From positions 62,001-126,000 of the forward strand of contig DASZPH010000020.1 of NCBI GenBank assembly GCA_035550375.1: 64,000 nucleotides of DNA, in the 5' to 3' direction. Source of the DNA: DASSFG01 sp035550375 (lineage in GTDB: Bacteria; Planctomycetota; Planctomycetia; Pirellulales; JAICIG01). The notes beneath the pieces are model-generated. The model had not been told where the DNA came from, searched no databases, and saw only the letters and a program-made list of their open reading frames with translations. Of the stretch, positions 1 through 9,295 are shown piece by piece; the stretch's first letter is position 1; every line of letters starts with the position of its first letter. Made by a program: the position numbers and the translations under genes.

Positions 1-1940
1 ACCAGCGGATTCTTCTTGACCGTCGTCTGCACGAAACCCGTGATGGGGGGCAAAGGTCCCGTGATGCCGCTCACCATCTCGTGCGGAAAGCGGACGTAGG
101 GCGAAAATCCGACTTCCTTTTCGTAAACCAGCGGACGGGCCACGCGGCGGGCCTCTCGCTGAAAGATGCGCGGCAGCGCGTTGGGGTTCAAGACCTCGTA
201 GTATTTCCCCCCGGTCTTGCGCGCGATGTCCTTCATCACGCTGCTTTCCGCCGGCCCGTGACAGCCCACCGCCACCGACGACACCGTGACCTTCAGCTTC
301 TTCAGGCTGCTGAGCACCGAAGGACTGGGAGGCGTGGGGTCGCCGTCGCTGATGATGATCATGTGCTTGACGGCCGCATCGGTGAGGCTCGACATGGCGC
401 GGTGGGCCCGTTTCAGCCCCGAGTCGAAGTCGGGCATGTCCATGGGCGTCATCCGGTCGATGAGCGCCAGCATGCGCGGCCGCGACCCGCCCACACGAGT
501 CATGCCTCCCCAGAGCCACTGGTCGGTCCCCGGCAAGAGGCCGCAGTAGTCTTCGTTACCCAGCGCCTTGATCGCTTCTTTGGCGATCACCTTCTGCCAG
601 TGGTTGCCGTCGGCCATTTCCGAGGCGTGCATCACCAGCGCCAGCGCCCCCTTGGGAACGACCTTGGCACTCTTGATCTGAAAGTCGACCGGCATGGCCT
701 CTTCGATGGGCGTGTTGTTCCATCCGCCGGCCCCATAACTGTTCGGACCGCCGAGCATCACCAGCCCGCACCCCATGCTCTGGGTGTTCTGAGAGAGCAT
801 CACGATCTGCTGGTCGGTGAAATCCTCGCGCGGGACGTTGGCCAACACGATCGTGTCGAACTGCTGCAACTCCGCCAGGCCGTTAAAGAGCTGGTCGCTG
901 GCGTGAACGGTCACCTCCAGGTTTTCATGCCGCAGGCGATCGACCAGGAACTCGTGCTCGCCCCGATTCGCGGCGTCTTCGATGAGCAGCACCTGGCCGC
1001 TGCCGCGCACGTGCGTAAAGGTGGTCGCCCGGTTGTTCTCGACCAGCGCGTCGTCGGCCGGGTTATCGGGCACGAAGCGGGCTTCGTAAGTATAGAAGTG
1101 CGGCTGGTCGAGCTGCCGCCGAATGGTATAGACCTTCTTGCCGGGGGGAAGCTCGATCGCCTCCTCGGCGATCACTTGAGGCTGGTCGTCGGTGCGCTGC
1201 GAGACGATCAGCTTGCCCTTGATGATTCCCGATTCTCCCTCGGCCGGCTGCGTGGTGTTGTTGAGCACGACGCGCAGGTCAAAGGGCTGGCCCTTGCGAA
1301 CGTCGGGGGGAAGCGTGATCTTCTCGACCAGGACTTCGCTGTTCGACGTGAAGAGGACGGGCTGCACATCGATCCCCACGCCCGCCTCCGCCACGTGGCG
1401 AGCCTGGTCGAGGGCGTCCCCCATGTTCTGATTGCCGTCGCTGACCATCACGATCCGCTTGGCGGCGTCTTCGGGAAACGTGGCCTGGGCCAGCTTGATG
1501 GCGCCGGCCAGGTTGGTCGATTCGGGGTCGAGCGGCGTCTCGATCAGCCGCGGAAGCTGCACGCTCTCGTCAAAGGGGGGCACCTCAATCACGGCCTCGC
1601 GGCCGAACACGATCACCCCCACGCGATCGAGGTTCTTACGGTGCTGGCGGATCGATTCGTTGACGAACTCGATCATTTTCTCGCGCCGCTCCGGCGGAAT
1701 GCTGAGCGACTGGTCGAGCAGATAGATCACGGTCAGACGGTCGTTCGTCCGCACCCACTGGATCTCGGCCAGCGACAGCACGATCAACGAAAACACGACC
1801 GACCGCAGCAGCAGAACCACCCACTTACGCACCGCTCCTAGCCCCGACAGGCTGCGACGGCCGAACCACCACATCACGGGCAACAGCGCCAGCAACAGCA
1901 GGTACCACGGGCTGTCGAAATCGAGGCGGTAGGGAAACAT
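1..1940 (-). CDS. VWA-domain membrane protein (BatA/GATase1-like), 3' end outside window
   Basis: The reading frame is open from an ATG at 1940 to the left edge (646 residues seen, no stop). The N-terminus has two hydrophobic segments (residues about 8-25 and 38-58), as in BatA-like proteins. A von Willebrand A domain follows, with the MIDAS motif DQSLS near residue 70 and VSDGN near residue 160. A central part (about 300-450) resembles the glutamine-amidotransferase-like fold of this family, and a second VWA-like stretch with IISDGDP lies near residue 560. Such proteins are usually 800-950 aa in planctomycetes and sit near MoxR/DUF58 genes; here MoxR is about 9.4 kb away. The role is unknown; surface or chaperone-type assembly is the usual guess. 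No Shine-Dalgarno sequence is seen before the ATG. Confidence 0.85.
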   Translation of the reverse strand, partial: MFPYRLDFDSPWYLLLLALLPVMWWFGRRSLSGLGAVRKWVVLLLRSVVFSLIVLSLAEIQWVRTNDRLTVIYLLDQSLSIPPERREKMIEFVNESIRQHRKNLDRVGVIVFGREAVIEVPPFDESVQLPRLIETPLDPESTNLAGAIKLAQATFPEDAAKRIVMVSDGNQNMGDALDQARHVAEAGVGIDVQPVLFTSNSEVLVEKITLPPDVRKGQPFDLRVVLNNTTQPAEGESGIIKGKLIVSQRTDDQPQVIAEEAIELPPGKKVYTIRRQLDQPHFYTYEARFVPDNPADDALVENNRATTFTHVRGSGQVLLIEDAANRGEHEFLVDRLRHENLEVTVHASDQLFNGLAELQQFDTIVLANVPREDFTDQQIVMLSQNTQSMGCGLVMLGGPNSYGAGGWNNTPIEEAMPVDFQIKSAKVVPKGALALVMHASEMADGNHWQKVIAKEAIKALGNEDYCGLLPGTDQWLWGGMTRVGGSRPRMLALIDRMTPMDMPDFDSGLKRAHRAMSSLTDAAVKHMIIISDGDPTPPSPSVLSSLKKLKVTVSSVAVGCHGPAESSVMKDIARKTGGKYYEVLNPNALPRIFQREARRVARPLVYEKEVGFSPYVRFPHEMVSGITGPLPPITGFVQTTVKKNPL

Positions 1941-2051
1941 CGTGGCGAGCGGGAGCGTCGGCCTCCCGGTGGGTCCTATTTGCCTGACGTCATGGTGTTT
2001 GGAAGCCGTCGACTAACCTTGCTATCGAGAGGCTGACTCTCGGTCGCCGCC

Positions 2052-3008
2052 CTACATCACGACCCTCTGCACGCGATGGTTCTGGCTGTCGAGGACGTGG
2101 ATTCGTCCCTGACTGTCGCGGACCAGCGCCCAAGGGTGATCGAGTTCGCCGGGAGCACGTCCACGGCGGCCCCAGCAGCCGAGCGACTCGCCCGAGCGGC
2201 TGAACTTCTGCACGCGGTTGTTGCCCCATTCGGAAACGTACAAATGGCCGGCGTCGTCGAACACCAGCCCATAAGGATAATAAAGCTGGCCCGGTTCGCT
2301 ACCTTCTTCGCCCCAGACGTCCAGCACCGTCCCTTCGGCGTCGAAGACCTGGATGCGGTGGTTGCAGGCGTCGGCCACCCAGACGTGATCTTGCTCGTCG
2401 ATCGCCAGGCTCTGCGGCCGCATGAACTCGCCCGGCTCGGCCCCGTGCCCGCCCCACTGAAGCAGGAACTTTCCGTCGGGCGAAAACTTCTGCACGCGGT
2501 CGTACTCGCCATATTCCGACACGTAGAGGTTGCCCTTATGGTCTTCCACCGCGTCGGTCACCAGACCGAATTCGCCGGGCGACTGGCCGTGCACGCCTCC
2601 CAGCGTGTCGAGCAATTCGCCCTCGGTCGAGTAGACCAGGACACGGTAATAATGCGTGTCGGCCACAAGCAGCCGGCCCCGGTGGTCGAACGACATGCCC
2701 GTGGGCCGGCCCGCCACGTGGACTGGCGTCTGCCAGCCGCGGAGGTAGTTGCCGTCGCGATCGAAGACCTGGATGCGGGCCGTCATGTCGACGATGTAGA
2801 GGTGATCTTCGGCGTCGATGGCCATGGCCCGCGGCTTCTGAAACCGGCCCTCGGAGATTCCGCGGCTCCCCCACACCGTTTCCAGCCGTCCTGTCGAAGC
2901 TCCCTCATCGTCGCAGCCGGCGACGAGCGCCGCCACGAGCAGCAGCGCGGCACGCAGTAGGCGTGGGGCGATCTTGCTATCGGGCGCTTGCATCGGTGGT
3001 TGATCCAC
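2052..3008 (-). CDS. NHL-repeat beta-propeller lipoprotein
   Basis: A 318-aa protein with a hydrophobic leader ending in the lipobox LVAGC (Cys near residue 32), so probably a lipid-anchored envelope protein. The remainder is made of about six NHL repeats of roughly 45 residues, each with a pattern such as GRLLVADTHYYRVLVY or GHLYVSEWGNNRVQKFS, predicting a six-bladed propeller. NHL propellers usually bind proteins or small ligands, and no catalytic residues are evident. It lies upstream of the VWA gene on the same strand with a 111-bp gap, so co-transcription is possible. The start could be the first Met or the Met five codons later (position 2993). Confidence 0.85.
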   Translation of the reverse strand: MDQPPMQAPDSKIAPRLLRAALLLVAALVAGCDDEGASTGRLETVWGSRGISEGRFQKPRAMAIDAEDHLYIVDMTARIQVFDRDGNYLRGWQTPVHVAGRPTGMSFDHRGRLLVADTHYYRVLVYSTEGELLDTLGGVHGQSPGEFGLVTDAVEDHKGNLYVSEYGEYDRVQKFSPDGKFLLQWGGHGAEPGEFMRPQSLAIDEQDHVWVADACNHRIQVFDAEGTVLDVWGEEGSEPGQLYYPYGLVFDDAGHLYVSEWGNNRVQKFSRSGESLGCWGRRGRAPGELDHPWALVRDSQGRIHVLDSQNHRVQRVVM

Positions 3009-3180
3009 GAAGCCGAATGGAACGGGGACGGGCCTCGAGTCATCTTAACCGCTTGCCAAGCCACGGGGTAGCAGTTCAATCCCCGCGCGCTGTACAAACA
3101 CGACAAATTGTCTAAAAATAGGCCAGGGACGCCGCCCAGATCGTCATTTCTGCGTCAGAACCGAGCCTCAGCCGGTCGTT

Positions 3181-3966
3181 ATGCCGTCAGCCGATCGCAA
3201 TCCGCCATCGCAGGAGGTGGCGCGACGACAGTTTAGCCTCCGAGGCCTATTCGTCCTCGTCCTCTTGTGCAGCCTGGCGTGTGCCGTCGTGTTCCGCGTT
3301 TTGCTGCCAGCGGTGGGTGCGGCCCAGCAGGCCGCCAGGCGTTCGGCATGTGTCAACAACTTGAAGCAGATCGGCCTGGCGTTGCACAACTACCACGATG
3401 TTTACGGCCGCTTCCCGGCCCCCTCCGTATCCGCTGCCGACGGCAAACCAATGCACAGTTGGCGTGTAGCGATCGTGCCTTTTCTGATCAGCCATCCGTT
3501 CTACATGCGGTACGACTTCAATCGGCCGTGGGACAGCCCCGCGAATCTGCGCCTGGCGAAATCGTTTTGCCCTTCTTTCTATGTCTGCCCAAGCGCGAAT
3601 CAGCCGAGTGGCAGCGGCTTGACGAACTACGTGATGGTCGTCGGGCCGAAGGCGGCGTCTCGTGCGGGAAGTTGGACAGGACTTGATCAGATTACCGATG
3701 GCCCCGCGAACACGGTCATCATCGCCGAAATCGCCGATTCCGACATTTTCTGGTCTGAGCCGCGGGACCTGAACATGGACGAGATGAGCTTCCAGATCAA
3801 CGACCCGTCGAAGCCCGGCATCTCCAGCCATCATCTCCACGGAGCGATGGTGCTGTTCGCCGACGGCACCGTCAAGTTCCTCGATGAGTCGACGAAGCCG
3901 GACGACCTGAGGGCCATGCTGACCGCATCGGCAGGCGATAAGGCCGCGACCGAGAAAGAGCGCTAA
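3181..3966 (+). CDS. DUF1559 domain protein (pseudopilin-like, H-x9-DG)
   Basis: A 261-aa protein with one N-terminal membrane segment (about residues 19-38), then the DUF1559 pattern: ARRSACVNNLKQIGLALHNYH followed by a GRFP turn. The C-terminal signature HHLHGAMVLFADGTVKFL matches the H-x9-DG motif typical of planctomycete DUF1559 proteins. Unlike most family members, the N-terminus (RQFSLRGLFVLVLL) lacks the standard type IV prepilin cleavage site with Glu at +5, so processing by prepilin peptidase is doubtful. The function is unknown; the family is hugely expanded in planctomycetes. The next gene begins 5 bp after its stop, suggesting a two-gene operon. Confidence 0.88.
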   Translation: MPSADRNPPSQEVARRQFSLRGLFVLVLLCSLACAVVFRVLLPAVGAAQQAARRSACVNNLKQIGLALHNYHDVYGRFPAPSVSAADGKPMHSWRVAIVPFLISHPFYMRYDFNRPWDSPANLRLAKSFCPSFYVCPSANQPSGSGLTNYVMVVGPKAASRAGSWTGLDQITDGPANTVIIAEIADSDIFWSEPRDLNMDEMSFQINDPSKPGISSHHLHGAMVLFADGTVKFLDESTKPDDLRAMLTASAGDKAATEKER

Positions 3967-3971
3967 TTGTT

Positions 3972-4154
3972 ATGCAAGAGGAATCGAGTTACGTCTGCGA
4001 CTCGTGCGGCGAGGAGATCGTGATTCCCCTCGACCTGTCGGCGGGTTCGAGCCAGGAGTACGTCGAAGACTGCCCGGTCTGCTGCCACCCGAACATCATT
4101 CGCCTTGAGATCGACGACGACGGGTCGGTCAGAATCTGGGCCGAAGCCGAATAG
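3972..4154 (+). CDS. CPXCG-motif cysteine-rich zinc-ribbon protein
   Basis: A 60-aa protein with two Cys pairs: CDSCG at residues 9-13 and CPVCCHP around residues 34-40. These match the small Cys_rich_CPXCG family (bacterial proteins of about 60-65 aa that carry one zinc ribbon). The length and the acidic C-terminus (EIDDDGSVRIWAEAE) fit the family. It probably binds zinc, but no biochemical role is established. It starts 5 bp after the DUF1559 stop codon, so the two are likely translated from one mRNA. Confidence 0.85.
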   Translation: MQEESSYVCDSCGEEIVIPLDLSAGSSQEYVEDCPVCCHPNIIRLEIDDDGSVRIWAEAE

Positions 4155-4184
4155 GCGAGAACCGGGCGGCAGAATGACGCGGGC

Positions 4185-5429
4185 TTACCCCAGCCACTCC
4201 CACTCGGTCAGGTCACCGCAGTTGGGGCACTCGGTGAATGTCTTGCCCGCCTTGAACGGCATGACGATGCTTGCCTTCGGCGGCGAACCGGCCCCGGTCT
4301 CGCTGGCCGCCTTCAGCCGTTTCTTGGCGCAGGAGGTGCATTTGTATTTGCCGCTCTGGGGCACCTCGACGCCGGGCACCAACTCGACGGTCTCTTTCCC
4401 GTTGTTCTGGTGGCCAAGAACGCCGTAGACGGGGGCCGGAGGTGCGGCGGAGATCGCATAACCTTGCTCACCCTCCAAGGCGGCCGACTCCAGCGCGATC
4501 GAAAAGGGGGCCAAAGACTGGATGTTCACGTCGACGTGTTGCGATGCCGCGTCGTCGCTGATGCGATAGCTGGCGTCTTCGCGCACGTCGGCCAGAAAAT
4601 CGTCGGGCACGCTCAATTGCGGTCCGAACTTGGTCCGCAGCCTCGACCAGTGCTGTTCGGGCACATCGTACCTGCCGGCGTAGATCTCGCGGTCCTCGTA
4701 GTGCGCGCCGCACTGGCCGCAGCTTCTCTTTCCTTCCCAAGAGAGCTCGTCCGGCGCGTCGACCATTTTTCGCAGGCGCTGCTCCAGATCGACCTTGATG
4801 TAAACGCGGCCGCAGGTGCAGGCCCAAAACCGAAACCGCGAGACGCCCGCCGTCTTCAAGTTGCGGCGAAACAGCTCGATCGCCGCCGCCCGACGGTCGT
4901 CGTCTTTCTCTTCCAGGCCGCGGAACAGCGCGGCTACGAAAGGCTTTGCCTCGGGCGCCAGGTGCTCCACGCCCCTGGCGGCTTTGTCGCGCACCAGCGG
5001 CTGCTCGTCGCCGAGCCGGTCCAGGAGCGCGGCAAGGGCGTCTTTGGCGGCGGGCCCGATCTGGCCGATGCAGGCAACCGCCCAGTGACGAACGAGCACG
5101 TTGTCCGACGTGCTGCGCTGGATGAGAAGGGGCAGTTCGCCCGCTGCCTCCGGACCGACGGCCGCCAGATGGTCGGCCCCTTTCTTTCTTTGCGAGGGGT
5201 CGTCGGAAGCGAGCAGACCAAGCCATTCGTCAAGCTTGTGGACGTCGTTCTGCGGCGCCGAACTCGCGGCGGCGCCAGCAACGGCCGCGTCCTTGTGCGG
5301 CTTCGCCGCCGACTTCGGCGCGATCAGAAACATTTGACCGCACTGAGGGCACTTGGCTCGTTTGCCGATGTGCTCCTCACGGGCCGAGAGCTTTTTTCCG
5401 CACGTGCAAGTGACCGTGAAGGGCATCAC
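4185..5429 (-). CDS. HEAT-repeat protein with several zinc-ribbon motifs
   Basis: A 414-aa protein. The N-terminus has a zinc-ribbon pattern (C8, C10, C27, C30: CTCGKK ... CPQCG) common in planctomycete proteins. Residues about 65-195 form HEAT-like helical repeats (for example VLVRHWAVACIGQIG and PLVRDKAARGVEHL). More Cys pairs follow: CTCGRVY near 204, CGQCG near 237, CTSC near 364 and CPNCG near 403, so up to three zinc sites are possible. HEAT arrays bind proteins; the partner is unknown. It is convergent with the CPXCG gene, with only 30 bp between the stops. No known family name can be given beyond these motifs. Confidence 0.8.
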   Translation of the reverse strand: MMPFTVTCTCGKKLSAREEHIGKRAKCPQCGQMFLIAPKSAAKPHKDAAVAGAAASSAPQNDVHKLDEWLGLLASDDPSQRKKGADHLAAVGPEAAGELPLLIQRSTSDNVLVRHWAVACIGQIGPAAKDALAALLDRLGDEQPLVRDKAARGVEHLAPEAKPFVAALFRGLEEKDDDRRAAAIELFRRNLKTAGVSRFRFWACTCGRVYIKVDLEQRLRKMVDAPDELSWEGKRSCGQCGAHYEDREIYAGRYDVPEQHWSRLRTKFGPQLSVPDDFLADVREDASYRISDDAASQHVDVNIQSLAPFSIALESAALEGEQGYAISAAPPAPVYGVLGHQNNGKETVELVPGVEVPQSGKYKCTSCAKKRLKAASETGAGSPPKASIVMPFKAGKTFTECPNCGDLTEWEWLG

Positions 5430-5542
5430 GCAATTTTAACATGCGGGCGCCCGCGGTGTCTCGCGCTGGGGGGTCGGTATTACGGCGGCGACCGGGCTTG
5501 GCGGGCGAAGTCGCCCGCCGCACGAATGGCGGTTACGGAGAC

Positions 5543-5579
5543 AAAAAAAGCACCCGCTGACGACGAGTCCAACGGGTGC
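5543..5579 (-). terminator. Rho-independent terminator of tRNA-Ala
   Basis: On the minus strand, just 7 nt beyond the tRNA 3' end, a perfect 7-bp stem (GCACCCG/CGGGTGC, 5573-5579 with 5550-5556) with a 16-nt loop is followed by seven U residues (5543-5549). The position and U-run make it the terminator of the tRNA transcript. Confidence 0.85.
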
Positions 5580-5586
5580 CTACGAG

Positions 5587-5659
<73 letters not shown>

Positions 5660-5928
5660 GATAGATGGGCGCCCTATCGGGCAACCCGAACGTACGGGCT
5701 TAACTCAACGATTCTAGGATTGCCCCGCCGCCTTGTCAAAAGGCTCGCGAAATCGCGGGAAAATGACCGCCCAGCGGCCCAAGAGAAAACCAGTCCTCTG
5801 CCCAATTTTCTTGCCTTGACTAAGCGGAGCATGTACTCTGCCTTGTGAAAGCATGAAGCTTCCTCAGCAAGCCGAACGGAGCCCGGAAACAGGCCCGCAC
5901 CTTTGTCGCTCGATCACGGGAGCCATGC

Positions 5929-7911
5929 ATGAAAGGTCCTCTCTTTAACTCGTGGCGCCGTTGCGCCGGAAGCAATCGTCGCCGGAAACCGGCTGGCAAA
6001 TCGCCCGACCGCTGTGGGGCCTTCCGTGCCGCGGGCTGGGAGATGCTCGAACGGCGCATGCTGCTGACCACGATTACCTGGACCGGCGGCTCGGCCCTCA
6101 GCAGCAATTGGAGCGATGCGGCCAACTGGAATCTCAATCGCGCCCCGATCAGCGGCGACAGTTTGGTCTTTCCCGCGTCCGCGCAGCGATTGACCAACAG
6201 CGACAATATCTCCGGCCTGGGTGTCAACTCGATCACCTTCCAGGGCACGTTCACGCCGGCCACGGGCGGCTACACGATCGGCGGAAGCAGCCTGACGGTC
6301 GGCAGCGGCGGCATCGCCGATCACGGCTCCGTCGGCAACCCAAACGCCAGCATCCTGAACCAGATCGACTTGAACGTCGTTCTCGGCGCCTCACAGAACT
6401 GGTCGATCAACGACACCAATACCCTCCATCAGCTTTCCGTCAACGGGAACGTGGCCAACGGCGGTTTCACGCTGACCGCGACGGGGACCGGCGCCATCGA
6501 CCTGGGGGGCCAGATCAGCGGCAACGGCGGCCTCTCCGTCAACGCCACCGCCGGGACTTCGCTCTTGCTCCACCTGACCGGTGCCGACAGCTACACGGGC
6601 GCCACCCAGGTGCTTCGCGGTACGCTCGTCGTCAACGGCTCGACCTCTGCGGCTAGCGCGGTCACGGTCAACCCCACCGGCAGGCTGGGCGGCGCCGGGA
6701 CGGTCGGCGGCCCGATCACGGTTCTGGGCGCGAACAACCTTCTTAACGGGCCCGGCGGCATCCTCGATCCGGGCGCGGGGCCCGACCCATCTAAGGATAC
6801 CGGCACGCTTTCCAACACGGGGGGCGTCACGTTCCAACTGCCCGGTCCGCCGACGGCCGTCTCCCTCTTGCCCGCCCTGGCGGTGCAATTGGGCGGCACG
6901 GCCGCCAGCCCCACCAACGACCAACTCAACTCCGCGGGCCTGGTTTCGTTCTCGGCGGCGACGCTCAACTTGACCACGTTGCCGGGCGCCGGCCCCTTCA
7001 ACGCCGGCCAGGAGTTCGTCATCGTGCGGGCCGGCGCGCCGATCACCACCACCTTCGTCAACCTGCCCGAAGGCGGCACCATCAGCGACGGCCTGCAGAA
7101 CTTCACGATCAGCTACGCCGGCAACCGGGTGACGCTCACGGCGCAACCGACCTTCACGTATCTCAACGGACAAACGGGCGACAGCACGCCCGCCACGTTC
7201 GTGCAGAATCTTTACCGCGAGTTGCTGGGGCGCGAGGCCGACACAGACGGCGAAAACTACTGGACCAGCGTCTTCGTGCAAGTCAAGAACGCCAGCGGCG
7301 CCGCCGTCGCCCAGCAAACGCTCGTCGGCGCGTTTTTCGGATCGAGCGAATACCACGAGAACCTCGTCCAGGGAATCTACGTTGATTTCCTGCGCCGTCC
7401 AGCCGACGTCCAGGGACTGTTCTTTTGGGTCGACGAGCTGGCCGCCGGGGTGGACGAGAAGACCGTGGTGGCGAACATCGTCGGCTCGGACGAATACTTC
7501 GCCGACGCCGGCAACACGGTGCCGGGCTGGGTGAACGCAATGTACCTCGATTTGCTCGGCCGCCCGGCCGATCCCGGCGGTCTGGCGTTTTGGACCTCGG
7601 TCGCCGAGGGTCCGCCTGCGGTGGCCCGCAGCACCGTGGCCTTCGAGTTCTTGAGCAACTCCGAAGCCAACCAGAAGGTGCTCAACGCCGACTACCCGGC
7701 CCCGGCCGGCTCGGTCGGCCCGCCGGGCACGCCCGCCCTGGGCGCCTACGGCCTGGCCGACATCACGGGCAACGGCTGGAACAACCTTTATTTCCAGGGC
7801 AACCTAGCCCCGGCGGTCGTCGACTCGCTGTTCAACGGCCTGCAAGCCGGCGCGTCGTACAACGCAACCATCGTGCGCATGCTCACGATGGCTCAATACC
7901 TCGACGGATGA
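5929..7911 (+). CDS. Large surface protein with PATR-type repeats and DUF4214
   Basis: A 660-aa protein. Near residue 41 it has the leader LERRMLL, a motif that recurs at the start of large planctomycete exported proteins. Residues about 50-410 are Gly/Thr/Asn-rich beta-strand sequence including SYTGATQVLRGTLVVNG, typical of the passenger-associated (autotransporter-type) repeat. Residues about 425-585 carry three DUF4214 units (FVQNLYRELLGREADTDGENY, IYVDFLRRPADVQG, MYLDLLGRPADPGG), a domain linked to S-layer and secreted proteins, with phycobilisome-linker-like helices. It is probably exported and attached to the cell surface. The strongly Arg/Lys-rich first 30 residues precede the leader motif. 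No partner gene is adjacent. Confidence 0.85.
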   Translation: MKGPLFNSWRRCAGSNRRRKPAGKSPDRCGAFRAAGWEMLERRMLLTTITWTGGSALSSNWSDAANWNLNRAPISGDSLVFPASAQRLTNSDNISGLGVNSITFQGTFTPATGGYTIGGSSLTVGSGGIADHGSVGNPNASILNQIDLNVVLGASQNWSINDTNTLHQLSVNGNVANGGFTLTATGTGAIDLGGQISGNGGLSVNATAGTSLLLHLTGADSYTGATQVLRGTLVVNGSTSAASAVTVNPTGRLGGAGTVGGPITVLGANNLLNGPGGILDPGAGPDPSKDTGTLSNTGGVTFQLPGPPTAVSLLPALAVQLGGTAASPTNDQLNSAGLVSFSAATLNLTTLPGAGPFNAGQEFVIVRAGAPITTTFVNLPEGGTISDGLQNFTISYAGNRVTLTAQPTFTYLNGQTGDSTPATFVQNLYRELLGREADTDGENYWTSVFVQVKNASGAAVAQQTLVGAFFGSSEYHENLVQGIYVDFLRRPADVQGLFFWVDELAAGVDEKTVVANIVGSDEYFADAGNTVPGWVNAMYLDLLGRPADPGGLAFWTSVAEGPPAVARSTVAFEFLSNSEANQKVLNADYPAPAGSVGPPGTPALGAYGLADITGNGWNNLYFQGNLAPAVVDSLFNGLQAGASYNATIVRMLTMAQYLDG

Positions 7912-8016
7912 TGCCGCGTGGGGCGGGCGTCGCGTGCCGCTGCGGGACGCGAGGTTGAGACAGCAGGTTGAGATCTGCCGGCAGCCCGGCAACGGCACGA
8001 TGGAGCGTGCCTGCTA

Positions 8017-8604
8017 CTATACGGGCGTCCCTAAGACCTCCAGAAAGGCACGGATCCACGCGGGATGCGCCGGCCAGGCCGGGGCCGTCACGAGATTGCC
8101 GTCGACGTGGGCGCTGTCGAGACCCGCGCTCGGCTCGGCCCATGTGCCGCCGCAGGCCGCCACGTCCGGCTTCAGGGCCGGGTAAGCCGTGCAGGTCCGC
8201 CCCTTGAGCGCTCCGGCCGCCGCCAGAAGCTGGGCCGCGTGGCAGATGGCCGCGATCGGCTTGCGGGCGTTGGCGAAGTGCCGCACGATCTCGATCACGC
8301 GCGGATTGAGGCGCAGATACTCCGGCGCCCGCCCGCCAGGCACCACCAGAGCGTCGTAGGCCTCGGCCTTCACCGACGCAAAATCGGCGTTGAGACGAAA
8401 GTTGTGGCCGCGCTTCTCGCTGTACGTCTGGTCCCCCTCGAAATCGTGCACGGCCGTCCGCACCACGTCGCCCGTCTTCTTGTCCGGGCAGACCACGTCG
8501 ACCTGGTGACCAACCAGCAGCAACATCTGGTACGGCACCATGATTTCGTAGTCTTCTACGTAGTCGCCGGCTAGCAGCAAAATTCGCTTTGTGGTCTTGG
8601 GCAC
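8017..8604 (-). CDS. DJ-1/PfpI family protein
   Basis: A 195-aa single-domain protein of the DJ-1/PfpI class I glutamine-amidotransferase-like fold. The nucleophile elbow AAICHAAQ places Cys121 followed by His122, and the acidic partner lies in the N-terminal LLAGDYVEDYE (Glu17). The length and the DALVVPGGRAPEYLRLN segment match PfpI/YhbO-type proteins, which have been described as proteases, chaperones or deglycases; the exact activity cannot be told from sequence. It is probably cytoplasmic. A tiny membrane-peptide gene lies 189 bp upstream on the same strand. Confidence 0.9.
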   Translation of the reverse strand: MPKTTKRILLLAGDYVEDYEIMVPYQMLLLVGHQVDVVCPDKKTGDVVRTAVHDFEGDQTYSEKRGHNFRLNADFASVKAEAYDALVVPGGRAPEYLRLNPRVIEIVRHFANARKPIAAICHAAQLLAAAGALKGRTCTAYPALKPDVAACGGTWAEPSAGLDSAHVDGNLVTAPAWPAHPAWIRAFLEVLGTPV

Positions 8605-8793
8605 CGGAGGCCTCCTGTTTTTCGGGATGCTGGGTCGATGAGGAGCGATCGGGTGCCTATTCTAGCGAAACAGGCGCGACCGGCCCACGGAAAGTTGCGC
8701 TGGCACTCCATGACGGGGAGGCGGTCGCCACACGCCCGCGTTCTCTGAGCGGAAGCAGCGCGCCCAGCAAACGGTCCGTCTTGCCGCCGTCTC

Positions 8794-8889
8794 TCACGGC
8801 CGGCTTGGCCGCTCATCACCGTCGCGACCGATCATCCAAAGGATGAAGACCACAAGGAGCGCGACGAACATAATCAGAAACATGCTCAT
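8794..8889 (-). CDS. 31-aa single-pass membrane peptide
   Basis: A very short reading frame (31 codons plus TGA). It begins MSMFLIMFVALLVVFILWMIG, one hydrophobic span of about 18 residues, and ends in a charged tail (RDGDERPSRP), so it would be a single-pass membrane peptide with the tail probably in the cytoplasm. It is supported by a near-perfect Shine-Dalgarno AAGGAGGT (8894-8901) with a 4-6 nt spacer to the ATG. No homologue is recognised by eye. It may be a small regulatory subunit or a stress peptide. Confidence rests on the RBS and the clean hydrophobic pattern. Confidence 0.6.
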   Translation of the reverse strand: MSMFLIMFVALLVVFILWMIGRDGDERPSRP

Positions 8890-8893
8890 GCCG

Positions 8894-8900
8894 ACCTCCT
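8894..8900 (-). promoter_or_regulatory. Strong Shine-Dalgarno site of the 31-aa gene
   Basis: AGGAGGT on the minus strand ends 4 nt before the ATG at 8889. Most neighbouring genes lack such a site, so this match is what supports calling the small gene. Confidence 0.65.
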
Positions 8901-9283
8901 TTGCCCGCCAAGCGTGCCCAAACTCGCCCACCATGAGCGATTTTGGATCAGCCAACAGGCCCCGACCCCCAAGACGGAAAATGGGGCAATCCCCGTGCCA
9001 CGCCCCCGCTTACCTTGCTTAGTCCGCATTTACCCCACGCGCCCCCGGTGACGTGGTGCGCTGCGTGTAGCAGAATCCCTCAGAATTTTGGCTTTAACCT
9101 GCTGCCGCGCGACTTCTCACGAAGCCGGTTACGGGGAGTGCATAAGGCGTACCTGAGAGCCGGCGGGCAGGCGAAACACCCGCACCACAATGCTGCTAAT
9201 GTTGACACGCGGAGGCCGACGGGAATATCACTTGGTGTTCAACAAGGAGGAAAGCCCCGATCTTGTCCACGTGGCACAGCGCC
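8901..9283. other. Intergenic stretch without recognised gene
   Basis: This divergent gap lies between the small membrane-peptide gene (leftward) and the leucine-rich-repeat gene (rightward). It must hold the promoters of both, but no convincing -35/-10 pair or structured RNA was seen. A short frame starting at 9190 was judged spurious. Confidence 0.5.
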
Positions 9284-9290
9284 AAGGAGG
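9284..9290 (+). promoter_or_regulatory. Shine-Dalgarno site fixing the start at 9296
   Basis: AAGGAGG followed by 5 nt (atgcg) and ATG at 9296. It favours this start over an in-frame TTG at 9263. Confidence 0.65.
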
Positions 9291-9295
9291 ATGCG

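Noticed and set aside
81..1841. Long plus-strand frame (586 aa)
   Set aside because: It is antisense to the VWA gene, has Arg/His-rich shadow composition and no domain; the real frame on the minus strand has MIDAS motifs.
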